Positions 26,905 through 35,871 of a stretch of DNA of 44,050 nt are shown piece by piece. Source of the DNA: an uncultured Bacteroidia bacterium (GTDB taxonomy: Bacteria > Bacteroidota > Bacteroidia > J057 > CALLMJ01). Made by a program: the position numbers and the translations under genes. The notes beneath the pieces were generated by a model. It saw only the letters and a list, made by a program, of their open reading frames with translations, did no database searches and was not told where the DNA came from. How positions within the stretch are numbered: position 1 is the first letter of the stretch; every line of letters begins with the position of its first letter. The stretch lies in NCBI GenBank assembly GCA_938005475.1, contig CALLNY010000012.1, positions 1-44,050 of the forward strand. Direction: 5' to 3'.

Positions 26905-27543
26905 TTATTCAAAAATTAAATTGTTTACTTCAAAATGAAAAGGCTCATAAGCCGCTATCGTAATCAAATGTTTTTCATGAAAAAAATATTTCGTGTAGAT
27001 TTTTTGTTCTTCAAAGAACCATTGTTTTTCTTTATAATGAACAAGTTTGATGTGATTAGCTAAACCAATCCCTTTGAGTTTGAGGATAGCTTCAATGTGA
27101 GTCCAAGACCAAAGAAAGCAATTTAATGCATCTTCCTCATGAATAATTTTACTCCAAACAGATGAAGATAGCCGAGACTCAAAAATTCTCCAGTCCGTTT
27201 TTCTATCTAGGTATTCAATATCAACTCCCACATCAATTTCCCAACTCCATCCTAAAACTACTTTTCCAATCGATTTACTGTAACTAAAAAAAGGGGGAGT
27301 GTTAGGATAATGAATATAAGGCTTTTGATTTTGAATATATTTCAAATCCCCATAATCATAACCCCAAGCCTTTAACATCCTTTGAACCAACACTTTCGAT
27401 ACTAATGATTGATGTTGCTCCTCACAATATTTGTACCTACGTACTTCTTTCTGTAAGTGTGAAGGTAGGCTTTGTATCAAGTGTTCTTTTTCTGAAAAAT
27501 GATTATCTTTCCACGAAGCTATCCAAATAAATACGTTATTCAT
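26905..27543 (-). CDS. 4'-phosphopantetheinyl transferase (Sfp-type)
   Basis: A 212-residue enzyme of the Sfp superfamily, which transfers phosphopantetheine from CoA to carrier proteins. It has VGVDIEYL (Asp108, Glu110, Mg binding) and WTHIEAILKLKGIGL (Trp147, Glu151, Lys155), matching the WxxKEAxxK motif apart from Ile in place of the first Lys. The upstream F-S-x-S-H-S motif reads FSYSKS, with Lys where a His normally contacts CoA. The core Mg-binding acids are intact, so it is probably active. Whether it serves fatty-acid ACP or a secondary carrier is unclear. It is 6 bases from the PASTA gene and 2 from the Lpt permease. Confidence 0.88.
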   Translation of the reverse strand: MNNVFIWIASWKDNHFSEKEHLIQSLPSHLQKEVRRYKYCEEQHQSLVSKVLVQRMLKAWGYDYGDLKYIQNQKPYIHYPNTPPFFSYSKSIGKVVLGWSWEIDVGVDIEYLDRKTDWRIFESRLSSSVWSKIIHEEDALNCFLWSWTHIEAILKLKGIGLANHIKLVHYKEKQWFFEEQKIYTKYFFHEKHLITIAAYEPFHFEVNNLIFE

Positions 27544-27549
27544 GCTTTT

Positions 27550-28362
27550 TTACTCATGGGAAGATTTTTCTTCTCCAACTATCCATAAATCAAAAGTAGT
27601 CCCCTTAGGAACAGAATCATTTTCAACATATTTAGGGTTTTGTTTGAAAATTTCACCCTCCTTATATTTTTTATGCTTTTTTTCATATTTTGTACCTCCA
27701 ACACTTAACCCTTTGCTGTACAACAAGTTCGTTGCATCATTGATATTTAGACCTACTAAATCAGGAATAGGTACCTTCTCTTCCCCTAATCCCTTACTAA
27801 CTACAATATCTAATGCCGTCCCCTCTAATACTTTGTCCCCTGGTTTTACCGCTCTGCCCTTATACTGAATACCAATCACCGCATCCTTTGCTTCACCATG
27901 TTGATATATCAATCTACCTATTTTTAATTTCCAATTTTCTAACATGTACTTAGCCTGCTGTATATTCACGTCCATAATTTCAGGAATTTTTACCATCGGC
28001 GGCGTAGATTGATTTACAATTAAATACACTTTCCTCCCCGGTTTTACTTTTTCAAATGGTAACGGCTCCTGAGCTAGCACAGTCAACGGTGCAAGATTTG
28101 CTTGATACTGTGAATCCTGTACCTCATAACCTAAATTAGCTTCATAAAGCATTTTTTTTGCCTCTAATAAATTTTTATTGACTACCTCAGGTACCGTAGT
28201 TGATTCTCCGTGCTTCGTAAAAAATGGTAAAAAAACATAAAAGAAAAAAAGCATCAAAAGCAATGTAACTCCAATAAGCGTCACCAACAAAACCCAAAAC
28301 TCCCGAGATTTAAAATACTCCTTCCACGTTGGAGTAACATTTTTTTCAGTTTCTAAATCCAT
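27550..28362 (-). CDS. Membrane-anchored protein with three PASTA domains
   Basis: A 270-residue protein with a cytoplasmic N-terminus, one transmembrane helix (about 24-50, VLLVTLIGVTLLLMLFFFYV) and three extracytoplasmic PASTA domains: 58-118 (VPEVVNKNLLEAKKML), about 125-190 (IPEIMDVNIQQAKYML) and about 198-265 (IPDLVGLNINDATNLL). PASTA domains elsewhere bind peptidoglycan in Ser/Thr kinases and penicillin-binding proteins. No kinase or transpeptidase part is attached, the usual form in Bacteroidota. It leads the three-gene minus-strand operon; TAACTTTG (minus strand, 28379-28386) is a possible -7 box. Confidence 0.92.
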   Translation of the reverse strand: MDLETEKNVTPTWKEYFKSREFWVLLVTLIGVTLLLMLFFFYVFLPFFTKHGESTTVPEVVNKNLLEAKKMLYEANLGYEVQDSQYQANLAPLTVLAQEPLPFEKVKPGRKVYLIVNQSTPPMVKIPEIMDVNIQQAKYMLENWKLKIGRLIYQHGEAKDAVIGIQYKGRAVKPGDKVLEGTALDIVVSKGLGEEKVPIPDLVGLNINDATNLLYSKGLSVGGTKYEKKHKKYKEGEIFKQNPKYVENDSVPKGTTFDLWIVGEEKSSHE

Positions 28363-28594
28363 TTATCAATATATTCCGCAAAGTTAATCCATTTCCCTGA
28401 ACTTTAAAATGGTCATCTTACCAAATTTTTGTTTGTAGTTTACAAAAAATTGCAATTAGATTCATTTTGGAAGGATTGTATAAAAACCAGGTCATTGAAT
28501 AATAAGTGAAGCAAATGTACCGAAACGACCGAGTTCACCCAATCACAGGTAATTATCAAATGTGATGAAATAAGCATTTATTAAATAATCTTAC

Positions 28595-30769
28595 CTAATG
28601 CGTTTTCCAAATTTTTAATGTCCAAAAGTCCTTTTTATTATGAACAACTAAAATATACATACCCTCTGAAAGAGGTTTCTCGTATTTGAGATGGTCATAG
28701 AAAAAACCCTCATCTACTTTCTCACCGTACACATTCCATAAGTTCCAATAATATATATCACTTTTTGGACTCATCTGTACTTCAAAATAATCTGTAAACG
28801 GATTTGGATAAACCCTACCGAACTGGGTATTTATTTTTTGGCGCTCAACATATCCTTTTTGTTCTTTAAAAAGATAAACTCCACCTTTTGCGTTACCCAC
28901 AAAAAAGTAAAGGCTATCTTGAGTAAGTTGTGCAACAAAAGGTACGGCTTGTGTTGTTAGTCTAACTCCAAATAATTCCCCCAAATATACAAAAGTTTGA
29001 TTTTTTTGGTATTCATATACCTTAATAAAACCACTACTGTTCCCAATCAATAAGTTAGAGGTTCCATTTTTATCGTAATCAAACCAAAAAGGCTTTGCAT
29101 TGCCTACAATTGGATTCTGCTCATCCGTCACATTTATGTTGCTCCAATTGGATAAAGCACTACTCCATTGTGCAAAATGTGGTCCTCCTATGTTCTCGCA
29201 ATACGTTATCGTTCCATTCGATACTCCAATCAACAAATCTAAATCATTATCTCCATCAATATCCGCAAAATGAGGAGCACTATTCGCTTGAACTTGGATA
29301 TTAGCATAGTTAGACGATTGGAATACATATTGAGCCGAGCCATTAAATTGATTCTCTAAAAAGATTATTCTCCCATCGCGATGACCAATAAAAAAATCTG
29401 TATCCCCATCTTTATCAATATCTGCTACCGCAGGATGAACATTTTTTAATGTATCCAAAAGCGGTAAATCGTTCCAACCTTGGTAGTTATTCGTTTTTAA
29501 AGAAAACACGGGTTGAAGTGTTGTACCAATATTTTCATATAAATTCCACTGTTTTTTAGATTGATATCGGTTATCTTGTAAAATAGTGTGTTGATTTACG
29601 AATAAAAGTAAATCCAAATCGCCATCTAAATCTTCGTCAAATAAAACAGGGGAGGAATAACTACCTCCGTCAAGGGCTTGTTCATAAAAAAAATTTTTTT
29701 GTAAAAGTTTAAAATGAGGACTTTGGGTGGTACTATGATTAAGATACAACCAACCTGCATCGGAGTGGTTCAAAAAATACAATTCATTACTAGGCATGTT
29801 GTAACCATTTGGGGAAAAAATCAGGTCTTTTTGATTGTCTCCATTTACATCTACATGAAACATAGCAGGATAATATTGTAAATCTACCGTAACGTCATAA
29901 CTTGGGAAAAAAGTATCTTGATAAACCATATAAGCTAAAGCATTTGTTCCTCCATTATAAAGTGCTACCACGTTATTAGGACCTTGGTCGGAGAGTAAGG
30001 CATCTATTAAACTATCCCCGTTGAGGGATAAAGCCAAAATAGTACCGCCCACATGTTGGGTCTTTTGGTCAAAATTACAAGGTTGATGAAGATTGACTTT
30101 CAAAATGCTATCTGCATTATCAGTAAACCTTCCCCAACAAAATGAACGTATTCTTAAATCTAAAATTTCTGGTTCATTGGAAACATTTCTGTAGAGTTCT
30201 ACTGTAAATCCTGAGGGGCTCACTGCCAATATATCTATATCTCCATCATTATCTACATCAGTGATGGAAGGTATATCCATGACAGAAAGCGGTGCAAATG
30301 TGCCTGGAGAAATCTCTGCTTGTAACGGATTATAAATTAACTCAAAACCAAGTTGCCCTGTTTGTTTTCGTATATTTTTGTAGACCAATATATTATCTGA
30401 ATTCTGATTACAAGTAAACAAATCAGGTTCATTATCTTGATTGTAATCTACCAGTAAAATCCAGCGAAATAGATTGTCAGGAAAATAAGCAATGTACTCA
30501 GGAGCAAAAATAAATTCAGTTGAAAGGACATTTGTGGTATACAAAAAGGTTAATAACTTATGATCAACAGCATCAAAAACAACAAGATCTTGGAAACCAT
30601 CCTGGTTTAAATCAATATTTTGAAAACGGGGATTATCTAACCCTCCTATCCAAGGAAAATGAAGTTCTAAATTACCATGGTAAACGGGAATATCATTCGT
30701 ATAAGGCTGAGACATCAAGTTTGTATACCAAAAACTAATCAAAATACCTAAATATTTCAAACATTTCAT
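28595..30769 (-). CDS. FG-GAP/VCBS repeat protein with T9SS sorting domain
   Basis: A 724-residue secreted protein. After a signal peptide (CLKYLGILISFWYTNLMS) it has many FG-GAP-like repeats with calcium-loop-style motifs: DLNQDGFQDLVVFD, DVDNDGDIDILAVS, DVNGDNQKDLIFS, DEDLDGDLDLLLFV, DIDKDGDTDFFIGHRDG and DIDGDNDLDLLIGVSNG. Such repeats fold as an integrin-like beta-propeller. The C-terminus (VYPNPFTDYFEVQMS ... LSEGMYILVVHNKK) is a type A T9SS sorting domain, so it should be exported by the machinery encoded at 10639-16348. No enzymatic domain is visible; a binding or adhesin role is likely. It is divergent from glmM. Confidence 0.92.
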   Translation of the reverse strand: MKCLKYLGILISFWYTNLMSQPYTNDIPVYHGNLELHFPWIGGLDNPRFQNIDLNQDGFQDLVVFDAVDHKLLTFLYTTNVLSTEFIFAPEYIAYFPDNLFRWILLVDYNQDNEPDLFTCNQNSDNILVYKNIRKQTGQLGFELIYNPLQAEISPGTFAPLSVMDIPSITDVDNDGDIDILAVSPSGFTVELYRNVSNEPEILDLRIRSFCWGRFTDNADSILKVNLHQPCNFDQKTQHVGGTILALSLNGDSLIDALLSDQGPNNVVALYNGGTNALAYMVYQDTFFPSYDVTVDLQYYPAMFHVDVNGDNQKDLIFSPNGYNMPSNELYFLNHSDAGWLYLNHSTTQSPHFKLLQKNFFYEQALDGGSYSSPVLFDEDLDGDLDLLLFVNQHTILQDNRYQSKKQWNLYENIGTTLQPVFSLKTNNYQGWNDLPLLDTLKNVHPAVADIDKDGDTDFFIGHRDGRIIFLENQFNGSAQYVFQSSNYANIQVQANSAPHFADIDGDNDLDLLIGVSNGTITYCENIGGPHFAQWSSALSNWSNINVTDEQNPIVGNAKPFWFDYDKNGTSNLLIGNSSGFIKVYEYQKNQTFVYLGELFGVRLTTQAVPFVAQLTQDSLYFFVGNAKGGVYLFKEQKGYVERQKINTQFGRVYPNPFTDYFEVQMSPKSDIYYWNLWNVYGEKVDEGFFYDHLKYEKPLSEGMYILVVHNKKDFWTLKIWKTH

Positions 30770-30841
30770 ACTTCAAATAAACCTAAAATTTTTTTAGATG
30801 ACACAAAAAAAGTGTATAAAAAGTTTATTTAAAAAGAGCGA

Positions 30842-30871
30842 TTGATTGTAATTTATTTTTTAGTAAATTTG
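30842..30871 (+). promoter_or_regulatory. Promoter of the glmM-like operon
   Basis: TTG (30842-30844), 19-nt spacer, TAAATTTG (30864-30871), 17 bases before the ATG at 30889. It should drive the four overlapping genes to 34487. Confidence 0.62.
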
Positions 30872-30888
30872 CAAGCTAAACGTTTAAA

Positions 30889-32283
30889 ATGCCCTTAATT
30901 AGTTCAATTTCTGGGATAAGAGGTACTATAGGAGGAAAGGTATCAGAAAACTTAACACCGATTGACATAGTTAAATTTGCGGCGGCTTATGGTATGTGGA
31001 TAAAAGACCTATCTAGGAATGGTTCCTCTCAAACAATAATTATAGGTAGAGATGCAAGACCTTCTGGGAAGATAGTCTTTGAGTTAGTTGCTAACACCCT
31101 AATTGGTATGGGCTTTAACGTCTTAAATTTAGGGATTACTACGACCCCCACCGTAGAAATGGCAGTACCCTATTATAATGCTTTGGGCGGCATCATCTTA
31201 ACTGCTTCGCATAATCCCGTAGAATGGAACGCCCTAAAATTACTTAATGCTAAAGGCGAGTTCGTCTCTGCTCAGGAAGGTGAAAAAATCCTTCATTTTT
31301 ATCACCAAAATTTAGCGCAATTTTCTCAAATCAATCAACTTGGCATGATTTGTGAAGAACCCAATTTCCTTGCAGTACACATTGACAAAATCTTAGAACT
31401 ACCCTACGTAAAAAAAGATTTCATAGCTACAAAATCCTATAAAATAGCTTTTGATGGCGTAAACTCCTCAGGAGAAATTGCTATCCCTACTCTACTAAAA
31501 GCACTCGGTATCCCCGAACATAATATTTTTAACGTTCAAGAAAAAATGGACGGTTGGTTCACTCATAATCCTGAACCCCTCAAACAAAACTTACAAGACC
31601 TTTGTAATTTAGTAGAAAAACATCAATGTGATTTAGGTATTGCTGTTGACCCTGACGTGGATAGATTAGTTTTTGTAGATGAAAAGGGAGAGCTATTCGG
31701 AGAAGAATATACTTTGGTAGCGGTTGCGGATTACATTTTATCCCAGAAACCTGGTGCTACTGTATCTAATTTATCTTCTTCACGTGCATTAAAAGATTTA
31801 ACTGAAAGTTACCAACAAAACTACTATACTGCGGCAGTCGGGGAAGTACATGTTGTGGAAAAAATGAAAACGGTAAACGCAGTAATAGGTGGTGAAGGAA
31901 ACGGAGGTATTATCCTGCCTGACTTACATTATGGTAGAGATGCACTCGTAGGTATCGCTTTATTTTTATCTTACCTTGCCCAATCAAACTTAAAATGCTC
32001 TGAACTTCGTAAAAAATATACCCACTATGAAATGGTCAAAGATAAAATAGAACTAACCGCTGACCTTCCTCTAGAACTTATCTTAAAATCTATCGCAGAA
32101 CACTACAAACATGAAAAAGTAACAACCATTGATGGAGTAAAAATTGATTTTGAACAAGGCTGGGTACATTTACGAAAATCAAATACCGAGCCTATCCTCC
32201 GAATTTACTCCGAAGCTAAAACTGAATCTGAAGCTTTTGAATTAGTAAATCAAATAAAATCATTAGTCATGGCAACCTTATGA
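30889..32283 (+). CDS. glmM: Phosphoglucosamine mutase / phosphohexomutase
   Basis: Alpha-D-phosphohexomutase of 464 residues. The catalytic phosphoserine is Ser107 in TASHNP, the metal loop is DPDVDR (254-259), the sugar-binding loop is GGEGNGG, and the phosphate-binding loop is RKSNTEPILRIY near the C-terminus; the N-terminus SGIRGTIGGKV is typical. In Bacteroidota this type is usually named GlmM (glucosamine-6-P to glucosamine-1-P for UDP-GlcNAc), but substrate within the superfamily (mannose, glucose or glucosamine phosphates) cannot be fixed from motifs alone. It leads the operon and its stop overlaps the cysteine desulfurase ATG (ATGA). Confidence 0.93.
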   Translation: MPLISSISGIRGTIGGKVSENLTPIDIVKFAAAYGMWIKDLSRNGSSQTIIIGRDARPSGKIVFELVANTLIGMGFNVLNLGITTTPTVEMAVPYYNALGGIILTASHNPVEWNALKLLNAKGEFVSAQEGEKILHFYHQNLAQFSQINQLGMICEEPNFLAVHIDKILELPYVKKDFIATKSYKIAFDGVNSSGEIAIPTLLKALGIPEHNIFNVQEKMDGWFTHNPEPLKQNLQDLCNLVEKHQCDLGIAVDPDVDRLVFVDEKGELFGEEYTLVAVADYILSQKPGATVSNLSSSRALKDLTESYQQNYYTAAVGEVHVVEKMKTVNAVIGGEGNGGIILPDLHYGRDALVGIALFLSYLAQSNLKCSELRKKYTHYEMVKDKIELTADLPLELILKSIAEHYKHEKVTTIDGVKIDFEQGWVHLRKSNTEPILRIYSEAKTESEAFELVNQIKSLVMATL

Positions 32284-33434
32284 CCAAACAAACCTTCATT
32301 TATTTAGACAATGCCGCATCAGGAATGTTAGATGGAAGAGTATTAGAAGCGATGCTTCCTTACCTAACAGAATTTCAAGGAAATCCTTCTTCTATTCATC
32401 ATCATGGAAGAGTCCTACGTGCCGCAGTAGAGAAAGCCCGTAAAACGGTAGCCGATCTACTAAACTGCTCTCCTTCTGAAATCGTATTTACTTCTGGAGG
32501 AACCGAAGCCGATAATTACGCATTAAAATGTGCCGCAAAAGATTATCAAATCAAACAACTCATTTCCTCACCCACCGAACACCACGCCGTCATCCATACC
32601 CTTGAACAAATAGCCCACGAAAAGCACATCCCACTGATATGGTTATCCGTAGATAACAAAGGGAACATTAATCTTGACGAATTAGAAAACTACTTAAAAA
32701 AGGAACCCCGTTCATTAGTTTCGTTGATGCATGGAAACAATGAAATTGGTACCTTACATCCTATTGAAACCATCAGTAATTTAGTAAAAACTTACGGTGG
32801 TATATATCACTCTGATACAGTGCAAACCATGGGGCACTTCCGTTTCAATACCCAAAATTTGAATATTGATTTTATGGTAGGCTCCGCTCATAAATTTTAT
32901 GGTCCGAAAGGAATAGGTTTCCTATACCGAAAAGCAGATAAAACCCTTTCCCCTCTGATTTGTGGTGGCTCCCAAGAACGTAATCAACGAGCAGGCACCG
33001 AAAACGTCGCAGGAATTATCGGTTTAGCTAAAGCATTAGAACTGTGTTATAGAGAATATAATAACTACCACCAACATCTGTGGAACCTAAAAAATACCTT
33101 CAAACAAGAGCTCCAAAAAGTAGTACCCCATGTAATTTTTAATGGAGAAACCTCTGAATCTTACTCCCTACCCACTATTCTCAATGTAACCTTTCCCTTT
33201 GAACAAGATAAAATGATTCTATTAAATCTGGATATGCATGGAGTTTCTGCCTCCGGTGGCTCTGCTTGTACCTCAGGCTCCAATAAAGGCTCTCATGTAT
33301 TGCAAGCAATTGGTGTAAAACCTAATCATATTGCGAATTCGATTCGCTTTTCGTTCGGTGTCCAAAATACGCTCGATGATATTCATAAAACTATTCAAAT
33401 AATCAATGAAATTTTGGAACTACAAAATGCATAA
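32280..33434 (+). CDS. Cysteine desulfurase (NifS/IscS family)
   Basis: PLP enzyme of 384 residues that moves sulfur from cysteine to a persulfide for Fe-S clusters or thio-modifications. It has YLDNAASG at the start, TSGGTEADN, TEHHAV, HGNNEIGT, HSDTVQ, the PLP lysine Lys205 in SAHKFYGPKG and the catalytic Cys330 in SGGSACTSGS on a flexible loop, as in class I (NifS/IscS) enzymes. It lacks IscS-specific context such as iscU, so whether it serves Fe-S or tRNA thiolation is open. It overlaps glmM upstream and the secreted protease-like gene downstream. Confidence 0.95.
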   Translation: MTKQTFIYLDNAASGMLDGRVLEAMLPYLTEFQGNPSSIHHHGRVLRAAVEKARKTVADLLNCSPSEIVFTSGGTEADNYALKCAAKDYQIKQLISSPTEHHAVIHTLEQIAHEKHIPLIWLSVDNKGNINLDELENYLKKEPRSLVSLMHGNNEIGTLHPIETISNLVKTYGGIYHSDTVQTMGHFRFNTQNLNIDFMVGSAHKFYGPKGIGFLYRKADKTLSPLICGGSQERNQRAGTENVAGIIGLAKALELCYREYNNYHQHLWNLKNTFKQELQKVVPHVIFNGETSESYSLPTILNVTFPFEQDKMILLNLDMHGVSASGGSACTSGSNKGSHVLQAIGVKPNHIANSIRFSFGVQNTLDDIHKTIQIINEILELQNA

Positions 33435-34062
33435 CGCTAATCTATTAAAAACCATTTTCTTTGCTCTATTATTCAATTTTTATTGCGGTTTGGCTCAAAC
33501 CCTAGAAGACGAAAAATGGACTTACAATAAAATTTTGCCCTTTAGCTTTGAAGAAGAAGCTATTGAAGTTCTGAAATATTATCCTGAATTAAAAGCAACT
33601 TACATACGCTTTCAATATAAAAGGCTACCCGATGCTATTATGCAAGTACAACCTACTTGGTGGTCTTTAATCTTTAAAAAGAAAGAAAATAGAAAATACA
33701 AAATTTTTATCAATATTCTACCCAGTATTGATGCACCATTAGAGAGTTTCCCCAAAAACGTAATTAAAGGGATTTTTGCCCATGAATATGCCCATATTGT
33801 TTACTATCAACAAAATTCTAATATTCGATTGATTTTAGACTTCATTCGTTACCCTATCAATTGTCCCTTCAAAAAAGAATTTGAAAGAAATGCAGACATT
33901 ATCGCTATACAACATGGCTTAGGAGTATACTTAAAAGAAGCATGGCAATATACAGGATTTGATGCTAATCTATCGGATGTCATGAAAGCTAAAAAAAGAT
34001 TCTATTATTTAAGCCCTCTTGAAATACAAAAATTGATGTCTCAATATTCAAAGAAACAATGA
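33427..34062 (+). CDS. Secreted HExxH metalloprotease-like protein
   Basis: A 211-residue protein with signal peptide (LLKTIFFALLFNFYCGLAQ). Residues 119-123 are HEYAH, a zinc HExxH motif within FAHEYAHIVYYQ, and 28 residues on comes EFERNADIIAIQ, where an E..xxAD pattern can supply the third ligand, as in gluzincins of the M48 style. No name can be given and no close family was recognised; the protein lacks the membrane helices of HtpX. I start at the ATG at 33427, since the in-frame ATG at 33406 would precede the signal peptide by 7 residues. It overlaps the cysteine desulfurase stop and the GNAT start (ATGA), so it belongs to the operon. Confidence 0.72.
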   Translation: MHNANLLKTIFFALLFNFYCGLAQTLEDEKWTYNKILPFSFEEEAIEVLKYYPELKATYIRFQYKRLPDAIMQVQPTWWSLIFKKKENRKYKIFINILPSIDAPLESFPKNVIKGIFAHEYAHIVYYQQNSNIRLILDFIRYPINCPFKKEFERNADIIAIQHGLGVYLKEAWQYTGFDANLSDVMKAKKRFYYLSPLEIQKLMSQYSKKQ

Positions 34063-34487
34063 GTGTACGAATAGAGCCCGTTAACCGTTTTAATTGGGAA
34101 GCTTGTGCCGCTTTAAAACCCTCAAATGAACAACTTCAATTTATACCTTCTAATCTTTATACTATTGCCCAATCTAAATACGAAAATTTAGATTTGTATG
34201 CCCTTTATTTGGATAATTTCCCCATCGGAATGGGTGCTATTGGCGTCTTCTCAAAAGTACATTGGATTTCCCGTATCATGATTGACCATAAATATCAAAA
34301 CCTAGGCTATGGTAGCACTTTCTTAAAACTTCTTCTAGAAATCATTTCTAACGATAGGCTTGCTCATGAAATTAGAACTGCCATCCACCCCCAAAATCTA
34401 AACGCTCAAAAACTGTTTAAAAACTACGGCTTTAAATTACTCGGTGAAATGGAAGACGGAGAACTCATTTTCCATAAACGGATATAA
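34059..34487 (+). CDS. GNAT family N-acetyltransferase
   Basis: A 142-residue cytosolic acetyltransferase with the acetyl-CoA motif A (SRIMIDHKYQNLGYGSTFL, Q-x-x-G-x-G) and the C-terminal beta-bulge region (NAQKLFKNYGFKLLGEM). The substrate, which could be a small amine, a spermidine-type molecule or a protein N-terminus, is unknown. It is last in the glmM operon and overlaps the previous stop by 4 bases. It converges with the VOC gene 13 bases away. Confidence 0.88.
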   Translation: MSVRIEPVNRFNWEACAALKPSNEQLQFIPSNLYTIAQSKYENLDLYALYLDNFPIGMGAIGVFSKVHWISRIMIDHKYQNLGYGSTFLKLLLEIISNDRLAHEIRTAIHPQNLNAQKLFKNYGFKLLGEMEDGELIFHKRI

Positions 34488-34500
34488 TAAATTGTAAAAC

Positions 34501-34884
34501 TTATTTTCCATAGAACTCCGTACCTTGTTCTACGAAGCATATTTTGTTACCAAAAGGATCTATTAAATAAAAACTTCTTTCGCCCCATGGCATTTTTTGA
34601 ATTTGAGGGCTTATCACCAAAGGACTTTGATTTTTCACTCTCTCATAAGTTTCGTATATATCTGATGTCGTAATATAAATGTGTTCAGGATTAGAGGAAA
34701 CCCGATACCCATCTCCATCCGCAATACTATCATAACAAACTAAAACCACAGACCCCAACATAAAATAGTATCTCCCATCACTTACTTTTTTTGCGGTAAT
34801 TCCAAAAATAGGTTCATAAAAAGCAAGCGCTTCTTGAATGGGATGACAAGGTAATACTACTCTAAATACCTGAAATTCAACCAT
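34501..34884 (-). CDS. VOC (glyoxalase/bleomycin-resistance-like) family protein
   Basis: A 127-residue single-domain protein with the paired beta-alpha-beta-beta-beta modules of the vicinal-oxygen-chelate superfamily: VEFQVFRVVLPCHPIQEALAF near the N-terminus, then HIYITTSDIYETYERV and GERSFYLIDPFGNKICFVEQ. Such proteins include dioxygenases, glyoxalases and binding proteins; the function here is open. It is 4 bases after the SPOR gene and ends the aminotransferase-fabH cluster. Confidence 0.82.
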   Translation of the reverse strand: MVEFQVFRVVLPCHPIQEALAFYEPIFGITAKKVSDGRYYFMLGSVVLVCYDSIADGDGYRVSSNPEHIYITTSDIYETYERVKNQSPLVISPQIQKMPWGERSFYLIDPFGNKICFVEQGTEFYGK

Positions 34885-34888
34885 AACA

Positions 34889-35392
34889 CTAATTTATTTT
34901 TATTTTATCACTAACTACAAAAGCGGCTGGAAACTTCTTCATTAAAACATACACCTTCTGTTCCGCTTCAAACTTCGTAAGAAAATCCCCTACTCTCAAC
35001 TTATAGTAAGGTCTATCATATACCTGATAAATTTTTAAATCCGTATCTAACTCTGAAAATTCTATACGAGCTTTCCTTATAACATCTTGGTTAGTCGTTG
35101 ATACAATCTGTATTCTAAAACCATCCTGCTCCTTTTGTTTTACTATCCAATTTTGATGTAACCTCTTTAACTCCTCTATTTTAGGTGAATTTGTGATTTC
35201 TACGGGTACTTTACTATAAATAATATGCCTAGGCTGTTGATTTATATTATCGTTACGAATGGGAATAACGGAAATAGGATTTACAAAATCGTACCTTATA
35301 CGATAATTTTGTGGTGATTCAAAACTCGGCTGTGCAAAAAGGTAAAAACTACACAAAGCCCAAAACCCAATCATCCTACTTACCTTTAACAT
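34889..35392 (-). CDS. Secreted SPOR-domain protein
   Basis: A 167-residue protein. From the ATG at 35392 it has a signal peptide (MIGFWALCSFYLFAQP) and, from about residue 90, a SPOR-like domain (FRIQIVSTTNQDVIRKA ... YYKLRVGDFLTKFEAEQKV). SPOR domains bind denuded peptidoglycan glycans at the division site. The ATG at 35392 overlaps the TGA of the biotin carrier gene; a GTG three bases upstream is less likely. It sits oddly between acyl-metabolism genes. Confidence 0.85.
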   Translation of the reverse strand: MLKVSRMIGFWALCSFYLFAQPSFESPQNYRIRYDFVNPISVIPIRNDNINQQPRHIIYSKVPVEITNSPKIEELKRLHQNWIVKQKEQDGFRIQIVSTTNQDVIRKARIEFSELDTDLKIYQVYDRPYYKLRVGDFLTKFEAEQKVYVLMKKFPAAFVVSDKIKIN

Positions 35393-35868
35393 CACTCAAA
35401 AACAATTAAAACCTGATTTTTTTCCACTGCACTACCCTCCTCAACTTTGATTTGAGCTATTTTCACGTCAGTGGGAGCTTTCAGAATATTTTCCATTTTC
35501 ATAGCCTCCAAAGTAAGTAATGAATCTCCCTTTGAAAGGATTTCTCCTTCTTTTACCATAATTTTTTTTATAAGCCCTGGCATCGGCGATTTTAAATCTT
35601 TGATTTTCCTCTGACTCTGATTACTCAATCCCATGGATTGTAGCAGTACGTCTAACTCGGATTGATATTTAGCAAAAACCGTCTTTCCATTGATACGCCA
35701 CTCCGCTGTTTTCTCTTCTAAGTTTTTTGCTATCAATTTCAAAGAAATTGATTGATTATGATACAACAAATGCCAGTGATTCTCTTCTATTTGCTCGATA
35801 GATAAATCCTTCTTTATAGCTTGCAAATCTTGAATGTAAAATTCTTGATCTTCTATGATTACCTTCAT
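35392..35868 (-). CDS. Biotin carboxyl carrier (biotinyl-lipoyl) protein
   Basis: A 158-residue carrier whose C-terminal domain (about 90-158) is a biotinyl fold with the biotinylation lysine Lys124 in EAMKMEN and the conserved MPGLIKKIMVKEGEIL and NQVLIVF ends. The N-terminal 80 residues are not a biotin-carboxylase domain. It could serve acetyl-CoA or propionyl-CoA carboxylase, or a decarboxylase; no other carboxylase subunit is in the window. It lies 3 bases after the fabH stop and overlaps the SPOR gene. The bioB gene in this window could supply its cofactor. Confidence 0.9.
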   Translation of the reverse strand: MKVIIEDQEFYIQDLQAIKKDLSIEQIEENHWHLLYHNQSISLKLIAKNLEEKTAEWRINGKTVFAKYQSELDVLLQSMGLSNQSQRKIKDLKSPMPGLIKKIMVKEGEILSKGDSLLTLEAMKMENILKAPTDVKIAQIKVEEGSAVEKNQVLIVFE

Positions 35869-35871
35869 ATA

